From the NCBI RefSeq assembly GCF_958979055.1, contig NC_084887.1, positions 33,830,620 to 33,894,619 on the forward strand: DNA of 64,000 nt. The letters run 5' to 3'. The position numbers and the translations under genes are program-made. Origin of the DNA: Alnus glutinosa. Taxonomy: Eukaryota > Streptophyta > Magnoliopsida > Fagales > Betulaceae. Of the stretch, positions 20,839 to 32,677 are shown one piece after another. Under the pieces are notes generated by a model. That model had not been told where the DNA came from, did no database searches, and saw nothing but the letters and a program-made list of their open reading frames with translations. Positions within the stretch are counted from its first letter, which is position 1, and each line of letters begins with the position of its first letter.

Positions 20839-23800
20839 TTGTCTTCATTTATTTACACCCCCAAAATAGGGGGTTGCCATCCTACATCACTAAGCAATTC
20901 CTTCAAATCAGTTTATTAATTTGACGTTTATCGTTAAAAGCATGTGATTTTTAAGTTTGGAATAAAACTAAATCCTATAATTAGGATTATTTTGTTTTAG
21001 GGTTATCAAATATTACTGCCTTTAATTCCTTTCTTTTTCTTTTTATTTATTTATTTATTTTTTACCTTGCCTTTCATTCTTCTTTTCACAATTAACCCCG
21101 AATACTCCAAAGCATAGCACTTTTAACCTGGAGGGGTACCCTGCATGATAGTGGCAGGTATATTTCCAAGGCTACAAATTAATTAAAAAAGGTCCCATTC
21201 CAGTGTCCCAATTTATGTGATAACCACGTTTGAAAGAATCATACGTTGTTGGTGAAAGCTTCTGGACAGCTAGCTTTAGCTTCTTCTCAATGTCTTAATT
21301 AGGGCATATATATATATATTAATATATATCTGAAGATTCTTGTTTTTTTTTTTTTTTCAAAAGTTTATAATAGAAATTCATATCTTGATTAGACGATCAG
21401 AACCTGTCCTCTAAATCTTTATCAAGATGATTTAAACAGGATTTGAACTTGTTGCCAAATGACAAATATGATCACTCACATGATAATAACAAGGCAAGAT
21501 CGAATCTTATCAAAAATTTGGCGTGCTTCTTTTTTATTCAAAATCCGTACACGTACCTTTTAAGATAAAGCTTTTTCTTTCTTTTTTCTCCAAAACAAGT
21601 CGGAGGAAATTGACATTTGACCTTAAAATATATGAAAATTCTTACGGCTCGGTTTACTACACCTTTTTTCAAGAGGTGTTCGGGTGTAACATAAAGATAA
21701 AAACAGCAATATCCGAGCGTACGTTTTGAAAACAGAAAACAAAAGAGAGAATAAAAGAGCGTAAACAAATAAAGCGGTGGCGCCGGTGGGCTTCGCCGGA
21801 TCAATTATTGATCAAATCCAGCATTCCTAACCAAAATTTGGTTGATTGCTACGTGATGGCAAGTTGCTTCAACTTCACTTGAGGGGAGACGTGGTACGGG
21901 ACATGAAGGGTACGGAAAATTGAAAACGACCACACCGTTATCTAAAGGCCCACATGATTAAAGACAGTGATGTCGTTTTGCATATTATGTGAGGCAGAGG
22001 CGAGTTAGATGAGAACAGATGTCGATCTGCCATGTATATATGCACCGTTTTCTTGTCCATTTATTGCATTTACCCCCAAAATTCCAAATTTTAGCGGGAC
22101 CAAGGGGTAGGCAAGGCAATGATGCCGATAAATGAAAAAAATTCAGAATACGTGGCATGAGACATTCATTAGGTGGATACGTTTTGCAATGATCCATTTG
22201 GCAGGAGAAGGTTGGTTTACCCAACTTTGGCAATTTATGCCTAGTACAACATGTCGTATGCTGTATGCATGATCCAGGGAGTGAGAAAAAAAAACAGTAA
22301 GGGAGAATTATACTTTTATTATTTTATTAAATTCAACAAAGAATGCGCCGCATTTAGACGTAAAATGTCTATTATACTCCTACATCAAATTTATTTTTTA
22401 TTTTTTTAAATCTAAGGACATAATTATATTTTTTACACATTTGATGGGGGTACAATAGATATTTTACGTTACATGACGATAGGGGTGTACATGCGGTCGG
22501 ATATTAACCGCTTGCATCTGTTATTCACACGTGCAAGCACGATAAGCAAAAACTAATACATGCATGTACAAATGCAGATAGGGTTTTAGGATTGATATTA
22601 ACCGTCCGGCCGTACGTATCTGTTTTTTATTTCAAAAATTAAAAATTACAATTTTTCTAAATTTTCATGTTGTCTAATAAAAGGTAACAACTATTTTTCT
22701 GAAGGGCACAAACACACCCATGTCTAGTTTTGGACTTATTTTCCATGTGAAGCTACATAAAGAGGACATGAAAACAGTTTTCTGAAATCACAAATAAATC
22801 ACGTGGGTTACGTTTAAGTTTATTTTAATTTTTATAGGTGGTTTAAGTGTATTTATTCAACATTTTCAGTAGTCTCTCTGGCATGATTAGGACGTAATAT
22901 TTGGCGTACGTACCCTATGAATATGGGTTATTCGAATAATAGTGCCGTAGTTCTCTTTGGTCTCTTACAACGGAAAGTCAATTCAAGACCTTGCAAGTTG
23001 CAAATATTACAAGGTGGTCCAACTGGTTAATTTTGCTGTTCAAATTTGGGCAGCTCCAAGTAGATCGACTACGTACGGCACCCAACAACTCGGAATAGTT
23101 CATGATGCAAAACCTACATGTTCGGGACAAATAGATTATGCAACCCCTCTTTTTTATGAGGTTTGTAACGAAAAAACACTAATTATATCATCGTTATCGT
23201 TTTAAAATGACTAATCAATTTGAAACTTTCTTATAATCAATCAATTATAAAGTTCAATTTTACTTAAAGAACGTGAAATTTAGCATTCAAGAGTGTCACT
23301 CTATGTGGACTATTCATTTTTTTAATATAGGACTGGAGTGTTACAATCTTCTTTCTTAAATACTTGATGTCCTCGTTTGGGCCACGTACGTCGTGCAGTA
23401 CTGCTCCAACACCTAGGTGGCCCTGATGTAATTTGTAACGACACATGAAAAGTGTTAACTATATATGTGTACGTTATCATTAATTATAAAAAAACCAAAC
23501 AATTTAATTTTTTTTTTTATAATTATATATAAAATTCAGTTTCATATAATAATTAAAAGATGTGAGACTTGACGATCATTAATGCCCGGGGAGCATATTG
23601 GGGTCGAGGCACGCAACTTGCTTAATTATATTGCTTCGTGAGCCTCTCTAAGACCACAAAAGCTCTTGCGTCAAGTTGTCAACAACCAAACATGGTGGCC
23701 CTCCATGCTGCATAAGACACACCTACGATAAAATGGGACATCTCAAATTAAAGTAGTGGGATGGGATTCCTATCCTTTATAATGGAGAGGATCCGGTTAG

Positions 23801-23856
23801 CATATTTAGGAGCGGTAAAATAATTAAGAAAAACAAAAAATAATAAGGAAAAAAAG

Positions 23857-23905
<49 letters not shown>
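23857..23905. repeat. AT dinucleotide microsatellite, about 49 bp
   Basis: Uninterrupted alternating A/T run in gene-free DNA. Confidence 0.95.
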
Positions 23906-23906
<1 letters not shown>

Positions 23907-24233
23907 CAGAAATTTCACTTAATCTCTCGAATTATCATGATTTTTAAAATATCACTTTTAAACTATCAAAAATTACAATATGGGTGTTCGATGTTTCAAC
24001 CTCCCATTATGATTTTTTTGTTAACTTCTAACAGAATGAACAAAAATGATCACAATACCTCGGTTTATAAAATATTTTTGAAAAAGAAAAGACAGGAAGA
24101 AAAAAAAAAGTGAGTAAGAAAACACAAACCCATGGAAACTGCTGCCCTTTTTTCAAATATTTTTAATTTGTTTGATTTTTTTATTAAGAATAAATTTATA
24201 TTTATATAAATTTTATTGGAGTATAAGAGATAT

Positions 24234-24490
24234 CACTACAAAAAAAACTGTTAATTAGCGGCGTTAAATGGTCTAAAAGCGTCACTAACTAATTAGCGAC
24301 ATTTAATTCGCAACATTTGTGTTATGCCGCCATACTTTAGTCGAGAAAATTAATTCGCGACGCTTCATCCAAAAGCGTGCGAATTTAGCGGGGCTTAGGG
24401 AGTAAACGACGCAACAGTGTTAGCTTTGTATAACTTATAAACGTCACTAATTGGCAACGCTTGTTATGCGTCGCAACACAAACGACGCTA
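24234..24490. mobile_element. CACTA-type transposon terminus with subterminal repeats
   Basis: CACTACAAAAAAA at 24234 is the canonical terminal motif of plant CACTA (En/Spm) elements. The next 250 bp hold many short motifs such as TTAGCGGCG, TTAGCGACA, AATTCGCGACGC and AACGACGC in both orientations, as expected for subterminal transposase-binding repeats. The transposase relic at 25660-27469 faces this end. The opposite terminus was not found to the right of 27469. Confidence 0.75.
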
Positions 24491-25659
24491 ATTTGGTTTA
24501 AAATGCCCACCGTAATTTGGTATTTCTATTTAAAATGTTTGATAACCTGTATTGTGTTATTATTATTATTTTTCATATAGAAGATTACTTAGAGCATTTG
24601 CATGTCAACCACAAACAAGCAAAGATATATTGAAAAGTACCTTAATTAAGATAATAACAGAAATATTTTAATTGTCATATAATTATAATCCAACATTAAG
24701 AACAACTGGTCAAAATGATGCAAAATCCTTAAGAGTACATATAATCTCCACCCTTGAAGGCTTGAACAAAACATCAAAAATAAATATCAACTAGGTAGAT
24801 TCTTTCTTCCATCAAATTTTGTCCAATCCACTGCATGTCAGCATCTCCCTAGATAAGAAAATAAAAGAATTTAGAACAACACCAACGGTAGGGAACATAT
24901 CCAATTATCCATAACCAATATATGTAAGTAGAAGTCACATTGCCATCATGGAAGCAACATAAATTACATTAAGGATAACATAACTAACACGATGTATAAC
25001 TCAAGTTGGATAAATGCTAATACAAAAAATGAAAATCAAAATATGACAAAATGATCTCCTTGAAGATCCAAATTAACCATATCTTTAAACAAGGAAAATA
25101 TTAATGAGCTTGAAGATCCAAAATTACATTTCACATTCCTCATGTCAGTTATTGTTTTCCAAATCATGATACCCATTTCACTATACATTTCCATGGAGCC
25201 TGAATATAAATGAAGAATTAGGACAAGTCAAGTATGTATTATCTGATAAAACCGGTACACTTACAAAGAAACATACAAGATGGAATTCCAATGTGCAAGC
25301 ATAAGGGAATAGATTATAGTGGTGGCAACACATGTGTAAAATAAAGAAAGTTTATTAATGCATGACCTTTGCTTACCAAAGATCATTCTCTTGCTATCTA
25401 TGCGCCTAGTTGTCCAACACTAGCGTCATCGTCTTCCATCACAGTTTGTGCACCTATAGAACATCATCTGTCACGTTATTTAGTGCTTTCCCTTAATAGG
25501 TATGGTGTGGATGGTATATAATGTGACAATTATACCCGGTCGACTACCGACTGATGATCTGGGCCTCACAGGTGGGGATCCTGTGGCAGGATCTTGCATT
25601 CCAATTGAGTTCTCACCTCTATCCATATAAACTTGGAGCATCCTACCTATTTCACTTAT

Positions 25660-26693
25660 CTAATTCTGATGCATTGTTTGCATATGCAACATTTGAGCTT
25701 GCAATTCATTAACCTTGCTCAGAAGTTCAGTTTCATTGGATGAAGATGTAGACGCCCTAGATGTATATGATCTGGATCTGCTCGGTGTAGGCCCGAGCCT
25801 CGTTCCGCGTATACGCCCCGAGTATTCCGCCCCCATGACTTGTGCATACGTGTCGTCCGGAGCCCATGGTATAAATTGGCCCCTGTGTACAAACATTTGA
25901 TTCGCTTGGAGGCTCTTGTGACACTATTTCCCTCATCTTTGCCTACATATTATTAGAAGTTAACAAAAAAATAATTAATGAAGCCTGTAAAAAATATACG
26001 TAAATGGTAATTCATTTAAAACACTGCATCAATAGAATAAAGTTACAATTTTTTCCACGGCCTCATCATTCATAGGGGTGCCATCCTTTTTTGTGTGAGT
26101 ATCTATAAAATTTCTTTTCTCCAGGGGGCATATCCACTCAATAACTCCTACAAAAACAATTAAATCATATACCAAATTACATGTAACTATATAGAGTGAA
26201 AAAAAAAATACATTATTTAATTGCATAAAATATAATGTACCTTCTCATAGGCAAGTCATGCGTAGCTCTTTGAACCCGAGGTGTGAGTAAACTTTGACAA
26301 GCTACGAATTTGCCTGTTCCTCTCAGCCCTTACCTACATCATTAATATCTATCACTAATATGTAGATAAATTTAAATATGTATAAAAAAAATATTACTAT
26401 GTGAATTTGTCTCACTCTATCCTCCTCTGTCAACCACATTTCAACACAAAACTCAATGTCTTCCGCATCGAGTAGGTAGAGATTTGGTGTCGTAGCCATT
26501 ACATCCTCAAGGGATTCACTTGGTTGAATCTGCAATGATTGCTTCACGGAATGCTTGAAGTCTCTCCTTTTTTTTTTTTGCAAAATCCATGAATGCGCGC
26601 AACCCTTTTAATATCTTTAAGCAGTTTACCAGTCTCGACGCAAAACTTTTTCTATATGCAATACAGAATCACATATTAGAAATAAGAAGTTAA

Positions 26694-26746
<53 letters not shown>

Positions 26747-27469
26747 CATACCATTAGGGCGCTTCAAATTTCTTCCTTCTTTTGTAGTGGGACATTCTTC
26801 AAATTTTTGGTTCGAATATCTACAAACTTTCTACTTCTAACAAGTTTTCCTGCAATCTTGCGGAATTTTTCATTGTCTGGGCCCGTTGGTTGGAATGAGT
26901 TATTAAAATTAATCACTACCCTTTCCCCGTTAGGGATCTGCCAAATTTGCGAAGGACCGCCAACTGTCCTCACATTCCTTACCCCGTCCTTATTTGCAAT
27001 TTGGTATAAATCATCAAAATAATTAGTGCAGAATGCTAGAAATGAAATCAAAGAGAATGCTAGAAATGAAAATAAAATATAACACCTGATACGTACCAAT
27101 TGTGTAGACCTATCCTTGGAGTAATTGTTGCGGCTGTTGCAACTGAGTCGACTGAGTGGAGGGTTGTCCATGTCCATCAGAAGAGGGTGTGGATGTTTGC
27201 GGGTGCACACACGCTTTTGGCGTGTCGATGGATTGGCATGTCGAGGGGATAGACGTACCAAGAAGCTCCAACAAATGAGGGTTATTGGACAAATCTACAT
27301 TCAACAGGAACAAAGATTCATCATGAGGTTGCATGACTGTTGGTATATAAGCATCTTCATTTTGTAGTTCACTAGGACTCTTTGTCTCAGTTGTATCATG
27401 TGTCTCATTTGTCCTAGCTACTGGTATCCTACAAAGTTGTGACAACCTTGGTCTTGTCTTTGGTGGCAT
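25660..27469 (-). pseudogene. Decayed Ptta/En/Spm (Transposase_24-like) transposase gene
   Basis: Several minus-strand segments read as exons of one plant transposase gene: MPPKTRPRL... (27469-27110); GERVVINFNNSFQPTGPDNE and KIAGKLVRSRKFVDI (about 27010-26764); an EDVMATTPNLYLLDAEDI exon (about 26580-26400); a RNRQIRSLSKFTHTSGSKSY exon (about 26330-26240); a THTKKDGTPMNDEAVEKI exon (about 26110-26030); and a C-terminal exon with APDDTYAQVMGAEYSGRIRG and LGPTPSRSRSY (25896-25660). Order and motifs match the Ptta/En/Spm family. At least two frame stops are TGA where TGG or CGA is expected (after KKEEI near 26765 and after KSYA near 26260), so it is a pseudogene. It would have supplied CACTA transposition. 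Confidence 0.8.
26698..26745. repeat. AT dinucleotide microsatellite, about 48 bp
   Basis: Uninterrupted alternating run between two exon relics of the transposase pseudogene, so it expanded inside a transposon intron. Confidence 0.95.
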
Positions 27470-28431
27470 GGCTACCTACATAGGCAAGCTAGTGTGTCAT
27501 AGATAGCATATGTACAAAAGAACCATAGACAGTAAATGTAAAAAAGAAATGGGTGAACACAATATAATCATAAATAGTAAGTGTAAAAAGACAATGGAAA
27601 TATATTTTCCTTGTTAGCTATTTGAGTTAACAAAAACCCTAACCTTAGGAGGGAAAAAAACATCAAACACCCATATATTGCAACTTTTAATAGTTTAGAA
27701 ATCATAGTTCACAAAAGGCATGACAATTTGAAAGAAGAAAGTGAATTTTTTTTTTTTTTTTTTAAAATAAAAATAAAAATAAAATAAAATCGATCAAAGG
27801 CAAGGCAAATCGTAAGAGAAAGTGATTGGCACAATTAGGCATCTCCACATAGTGAGTAGAGCGCAGTCATGAGTCATGAACATGCAATCAGATATAAAGA
27901 AGAGATTTCAGCGGAGTAGGAAATCGTAAAAAGAACAGGCAATTCCCTTTCAGTGTCCCACTTAAGATTCAACAGAGGAATATTTGATCCTTTTGAGTAC
28001 CAATTATTTTGCTCATGACTTTAAGATCTCTCAAAGCCAACCTTTTTTTTTAAAATAAAAATAAAAAAAATAATTGATATAATTAAGATGCATTGCCGTG
28101 CATCACGTTTTTGCTTTTGAGACATGACAGAGTTGTTCCCATAAATGATTCTTGTTGCCTCTAAATACTGCCTAGCCTCCATTTCCCTCCTCAACTTTTC
28201 TATTTTCATATTCTCTTCTAAGTATAAAGGTGCCTGGCACCGACAAATTCACGTACGTAGCCCACACCTTTAAGTGATCTTGGAGGGAGTCCCTAGCTAA
28301 AATTGATAGAAAGTTTCTTTTTTGTTTGAGGGGATCGTAGCAATGCGATGATAGCCTCACATGAAAGGTTTGAGTCCCATATTGAAAAGACATCTTAAGC
28401 GTTAATAATTAATATACCATAAATTATTTCT

Positions 28432-28469
<38 letters not shown>

Positions 28470-29541
28470 CTAGTTGAACGATGTCTTAATAATCTCCTTC
28501 TGTAATTTGCTTTTTCCCTTTTGATTTTAAAAAAAGAACCCTACTTTATACCAAACATGCACGTACAGTGAATCGATCGAATCAGCCCGTCAGGTGGAGT
28601 TTGGGGGAAAAAGGTGTTGGTGAAATTGTGGATGAATGAAACAATGCATTCCCACGCAGGAAGAGAATCTTGGAATATGTTCAAAAGTTTTTGGATGATT
28701 GTGTTCATAATTTCCGTGATTGCTACTCCTTAGCTTGGGACCCCCGACTCTATTTTCCTTTTGCTAGCTGTGGCGTCTAGTTAATTACACATGTCCACTC
28801 CCACTGTTTAATTTTTTGGATTGTTGTTAATTAATCGTGATCCTCTTGCCTTAACAAAAACATATTGCCGCCGTACGGTTTCTTTTTTCTCGAGTTGTAG
28901 GAACCTTCCACCACTTACTCGCAAAACTTTGGGATCGATCACACTGTCATGCACAGAAAAAGCCTGGGATCGGAGGAGGAAGGAGGCTTTTTTTTTTTTT
29001 TTTGTTCTAATTGAATGGGAAAAAATGATTACATACGAGGATGTTTTCCAACTCTTGAGTCTTGACTGTTCACATGTGAAGAAGATAGACAAATTTTCCC
29101 CCAAACAAAACTATGATTTGGTTTTCGTTTTAAAAGAGAAATGCTACCGGACGGTACCAAATCGTTTATCAATACATGGGTATTTTTTATTCGAACATTA
29201 TTATAACAAATGTGATCAAATCTCTAATTTTGTATAATGTTCGTGTTATATTCGCTTTTCACATTCTCAGTCATAATATAATTGATTTATATTAAATAGG
29301 TATATATTCGCAAGCATTCCCTGAAGACAAAAGAACACACTATTTGCTCAAGCTTAACTACATATATATATATATATATATTTTTTATTATTTTCAAATA
29401 CATGCATGAGGATCCAAAGCAAAAACATTGCTTTGAAAAATGGCAAGCCAGAATTCGCCCGGGAAATGGTAACCACGTGGCTGGTAAACTAACACAACAT
29501 TTTTAATTTGATGCAAAGCTAGGGTAATTATCTTGATTTAA
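27470..29541. other. Gene-free stretch right of the CACTA relic
   Basis: Probably includes the 5' flank of the CACTA element, whose right terminus I could not find. A poly(T) run of about 34 bases lies near 28435-28469 and a second T-run near 28989-29004. The frames at 28808-29237 lie on opposite strands of the same DNA and show no family signature. Confidence 0.5.
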
Positions 29542-30101
29542 TTTTTTTTTTTTTTTTTTTGAACATAATCGCATTTATATATATAATTCTCAGAAAAACT
29601 GAAATCATGAACTAAGAAGCAGAGATACTGAGTTCTCTATAAACAATACCGTATATTACATAAGGAATCTCTTCCATTCGTGTAAAATCTACGACATAAG
29701 TCATAAGTAGTAGCTCTCTAGGCTAAACTATGTGCAATTAGATTGGCGTCCCTTTTGACATGTGTAATATTAGAAGTCTTCAAAGAGCTTAAACTTAGTT
29801 TGATATTTTTCACAAAATGGCCAAAACTATTGAAGCAGGGTATAGCATAATTGGCTTCCTTCACGATCTGTAAACCAACCCCTTCCAATATAACCTAAAA
29901 AACAAATACCCATCTCCCCACCGAATATGGTGGCATATAAATTAAAGCAGCCATTGCTTCTGTGGCTATAGGTTCCACAACAAGCTGAAGAGTAATACTA
30001 CAGGCCGACAGTCGATCAGCACAAGCCCTTATAGTCGTCACGTACATGCAATCATCCCAAGACCTACTCGCCCATCCGCTTTGTCCAAGCCAGCATTTCA
30101 A
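29542..30101 (-). pseudogene. LINE (non-LTR retrotransposon) 3' end with RNase H relic
   Basis: The minus strand reads as the RNase H-like domain found at the end of plant LINE reverse transcriptases: EPIATEAMAAL, then after one in-frame TAG VILEGVGLQIVKEANYAIPC, SFGHFVKNIKLSLSSL and the terminal HVKRDANLIAHSLA (29721). A poly(T) run at 29542-29560 is the poly(A) tail of the minus-strand copy, placed correctly downstream. The copy is 5'-truncated; its left boundary and target duplication were not determined. Confidence 0.7.
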
Positions 30102-30369
30102 TTAATTTTGATGATCCCTGTGGATAGAGGTTGCCAAAGAATGGCTTGCAAGTTGAAGAGTGAAGAGAGGTGAAATGATAATTGCATCTTGTCATCGTGT
30201 GTTTGTGATTAATCTTAGGTGAAGCGTGAGGTTTACTCAACATTGAAAATTGAAAAAGTGAAAATAATGATGACGGCCAGGTGGTTAAGGAAATTGACAT
30301 TTTGATAAGTTATTTTAATAATACATAATGTTCGTACATCATTTAATTAATAACTTAACTATACATATT

Positions 30370-31189
30370 AAAATTAATAACTCATATTTTTTTTTTTTTA
30401 ACAAAATAATCGGAACTACCATGTATTAATTTGAAGAGACCCGATGGCAAATACAATGAATAGAGACACATCAACACCCTACACAAATACAGTAAATAGA
30501 GGCACATCGACACTAAGCCAAAAAAATCTGACTTGGGTACTGCACATCGATCAAGAATAGATGTTTAAGTCACGCTTTAACAAAAAGCACTTCTAACAAA
30601 GAAAAGATGGCTGATCTAGCAAACAAGACATAAAAAGTACAGTAAAATCTGCAAATTTATCAAACAGACTTTCAAAAACTACTCAAAAAAATAGAGAAAA
30701 AAATAACTACAGAAAGCACCCAACACAAGACGATGTCAGAAGAGAAACTGCGCGTGTCTTATAGGAACCGGCGGAAAAGCATTGATCTGGCCTCAAAAGT
30801 AGATGTAGAAGAATAAAGCTCGGCCAAACTTTCGTCGGTGACACAGATGGAGATGCCGCTTCCCTACGAGACGTCTCGTGTTAGCTTTATTGCATGTCTA
30901 AAGAAACCAAAAACAAGATAAAAACACAAAGTTCCATAGCCCTAAAAGGACTAGGAGACCCAAAGCTCCATAACTTTAGAAGGATTAGGAGAACAAAAAC
31001 TCTATTGGATCTAAGTCAAGGGAAAAAACAAAAAACTTCAACAGCCCTAAAAAGACTAGGAGGGAAGCATCATTGTACGGCGTACGCCTCCCTCCTCCTC
31101 AAACGTACCGCCTCCCTCCGATCCTCCTCAAACACCTCTTTTATTTTTTTATTTTTTTTCTCTCTAGGACCGGCTATCGCAATATAAAA
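30370..31189 (-). mobile_element. Retroposon with target duplications and poly(A) (minus orientation)
   Basis: AAAATTAATAACTC at 30370-30383 reappears as AAAATTAATAGCTC at 31176-31189 (13 of 14 identical). Between them a unit of about 790 bp starts on the plus strand with a T-run (about 30387-30399), the poly(A) tail of a minus-strand insert. The right part holds an imperfect tandem phrase (CCCTAAAAGGACTAGGAG, ACTTTAGAAGGATTAGGAG, CCCTAAAAAGACTAGGAG) at about 30940-31065. No reverse transcriptase is recognisable, so a truncated LINE or large SINE is most likely. Confidence 0.6.
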
Positions 31190-31887
31190 TTAATAGCTCG
31201 CATTGAAAAGACTATCTAGATATGTTTTTCCTTAATTTAGAGCCACGATAATTAATTTCCTTGATCTAGTACGTACTTACAGACACGATATCGATCTGTT
31301 AGGTAGCTGGTCACACCAATTTCTTTCATGTTTTCACATCCTTTTGATTTTTGAAATCAATCAATTAAAGTTCCATAGATATGATCGAATATGAATATAT
31401 ATATATATATGAAAATAAAACAACTTTTTAGTTTTAGAGTATATATAATATAGTTTTAACTTTTAATTCATTATTCAAGCACTTTTTGACACCTGAAAGG
31501 CTAGCTGAAAGGCTGAAATCATGCAATTACGTAGTACTATGGATAATATTGGACATTTCATGCATTAAATTCTTTTTTAAAAAAATCCATAAAACGAAAA
31601 AAGAAGGCCAAATATCAGAAAAATTAAAAATTAAAAGAAAAAAAAAAGGATAAAAAAAGGCAAACAAATTCAGAAAAAAAAAATGACTTACGACCACGCA
31701 GTGGGTTAAACGCCAAGCTTGGTCATTTTCACATCACGAGCGCGTCACGTGATGTGCTTACCGTCTGACTTAATGAAAAATGCTAATAGAGAGAGATATT
31801 GCAACCACAATGGTATGGAAAATTGAAAGTTAATTACGAGAACATTTAAACAATGGTGGCTAGTAGAGATTGAGAGTGCTAAGTGTA

Positions 31888-31923
<36 letters not shown>

Positions 31924-32572
31924 AAATAAATACAAAGTGTTGGGATTGGACCTCGACACCTCGTTGGGCCGAGCAGTACTGGCCGGTATGTATGGGCTGA
32001 GTTGGGGGCCCACTGCCCTACACAAAGTTACTGTCATATGCTTGGGTAAATCCTATCTCTTGTCTAAGCAAAAGGGAAAACATATTCTTCCATGAAGATA
32101 TTGAATGATCGATTGATGATTTTGTTGGTAACTATTTGAGGGGCTTACTGTAATCATGCATGCATAATGTAATCGATCCATCGCATAATTTTTTCAAATA
32201 AAATTAATCCATGAATGAAACTCCATTGATAATGTCAAAAAGAAAAATAAAACAAAAAACCAAGGAGATGCAAATGTACCTTTAGGACTGAACATGTAAT
32301 TTATGCTTATTCTTGCCAGTTGACACGTCGATCTTAATGAAGAAAACGGCAAACTACAAATGAAGTTAAGAGCTATTTAGTGGTCCAACTCTACCTTGGC
32401 CCCAGTAGTCACTACTCACTAGACCGGCAGTGGGCCCAGCCTCACCGGACAAAGAACCCCACCACCACCTCCACCACGTTCCTTTAGCGGCTGCCTCTTC
32501 GTACTCGTAAAACCAGGACCCCCCCTCTCCCCCCACCCTCTCCTCTTCATGTGCTACCTGACACTCTTCTAT
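31190..32572. other. Upstream region of the CNGC2 gene
   Basis: AT-rich DNA with an A-run near 31894-31920 and no credible reading frame. It should contain the CNGC2 promoter. The last 100 bases are C-rich and lead into the putative TATA box. Confidence 0.5.
31743..31752. promoter_or_regulatory. CGCG box overlapping a G-box (candidate)
   Basis: The sequence GCGCGTCACGTGA combines a CGCG core of the type bound by CAMTA (calmodulin-binding) factors with the palindrome TCACGTGA (31745-31752), a G-box/ABRE core. It lies about 0.93 kb upstream of the CNGC2 start codon. Functional relevance is inference only. Confidence 0.3.
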
Positions 32573-32591
32573 TATATATCATCCTTCCAAA

Positions 32592-32630
<39 letters not shown>
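32573..32630 (+). promoter_or_regulatory. Putative TATA box and CT-repeat leader of CNGC2
   Basis: TTATATAT (about 32572-32579) is followed by a (CT)n run of about 37 bases (32593-32630), then the start codon at 32678. A transcription start about 30 bp after the TATA box would fall inside the CT run. CT-rich leaders are common in plant genes. An out-of-frame ATG at 32658 precedes the chosen start. Confidence 0.45.
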
Positions 32631-32632
<2 letters not shown>

Positions 32633-32677
32633 CCACCCCGCCTCTCCTTCCTCTCCCATGGTTTCACTGTTCCAACC

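Larger units (their letters stand above)
18531..24233. other. Gene-free intergenic stretch
   Basis: No open frame with recognisable domains or coherent splice sites is present. The sequence is AT-rich with A/T runs, short AT repeats (near 21310 and 23857-23905) and a short inverted-end element at 20757-20838. Frames at 21523-23446 are short, mutually overlapping and low-complexity. I see nothing else that can be named. Confidence 0.65.

Noticed and set aside
28808..29237. Opposite-strand frames of 98 and 138 codons
   Set aside because: They read the same DNA on both strands, include a poly-Phe/Lys run and have no family signature.
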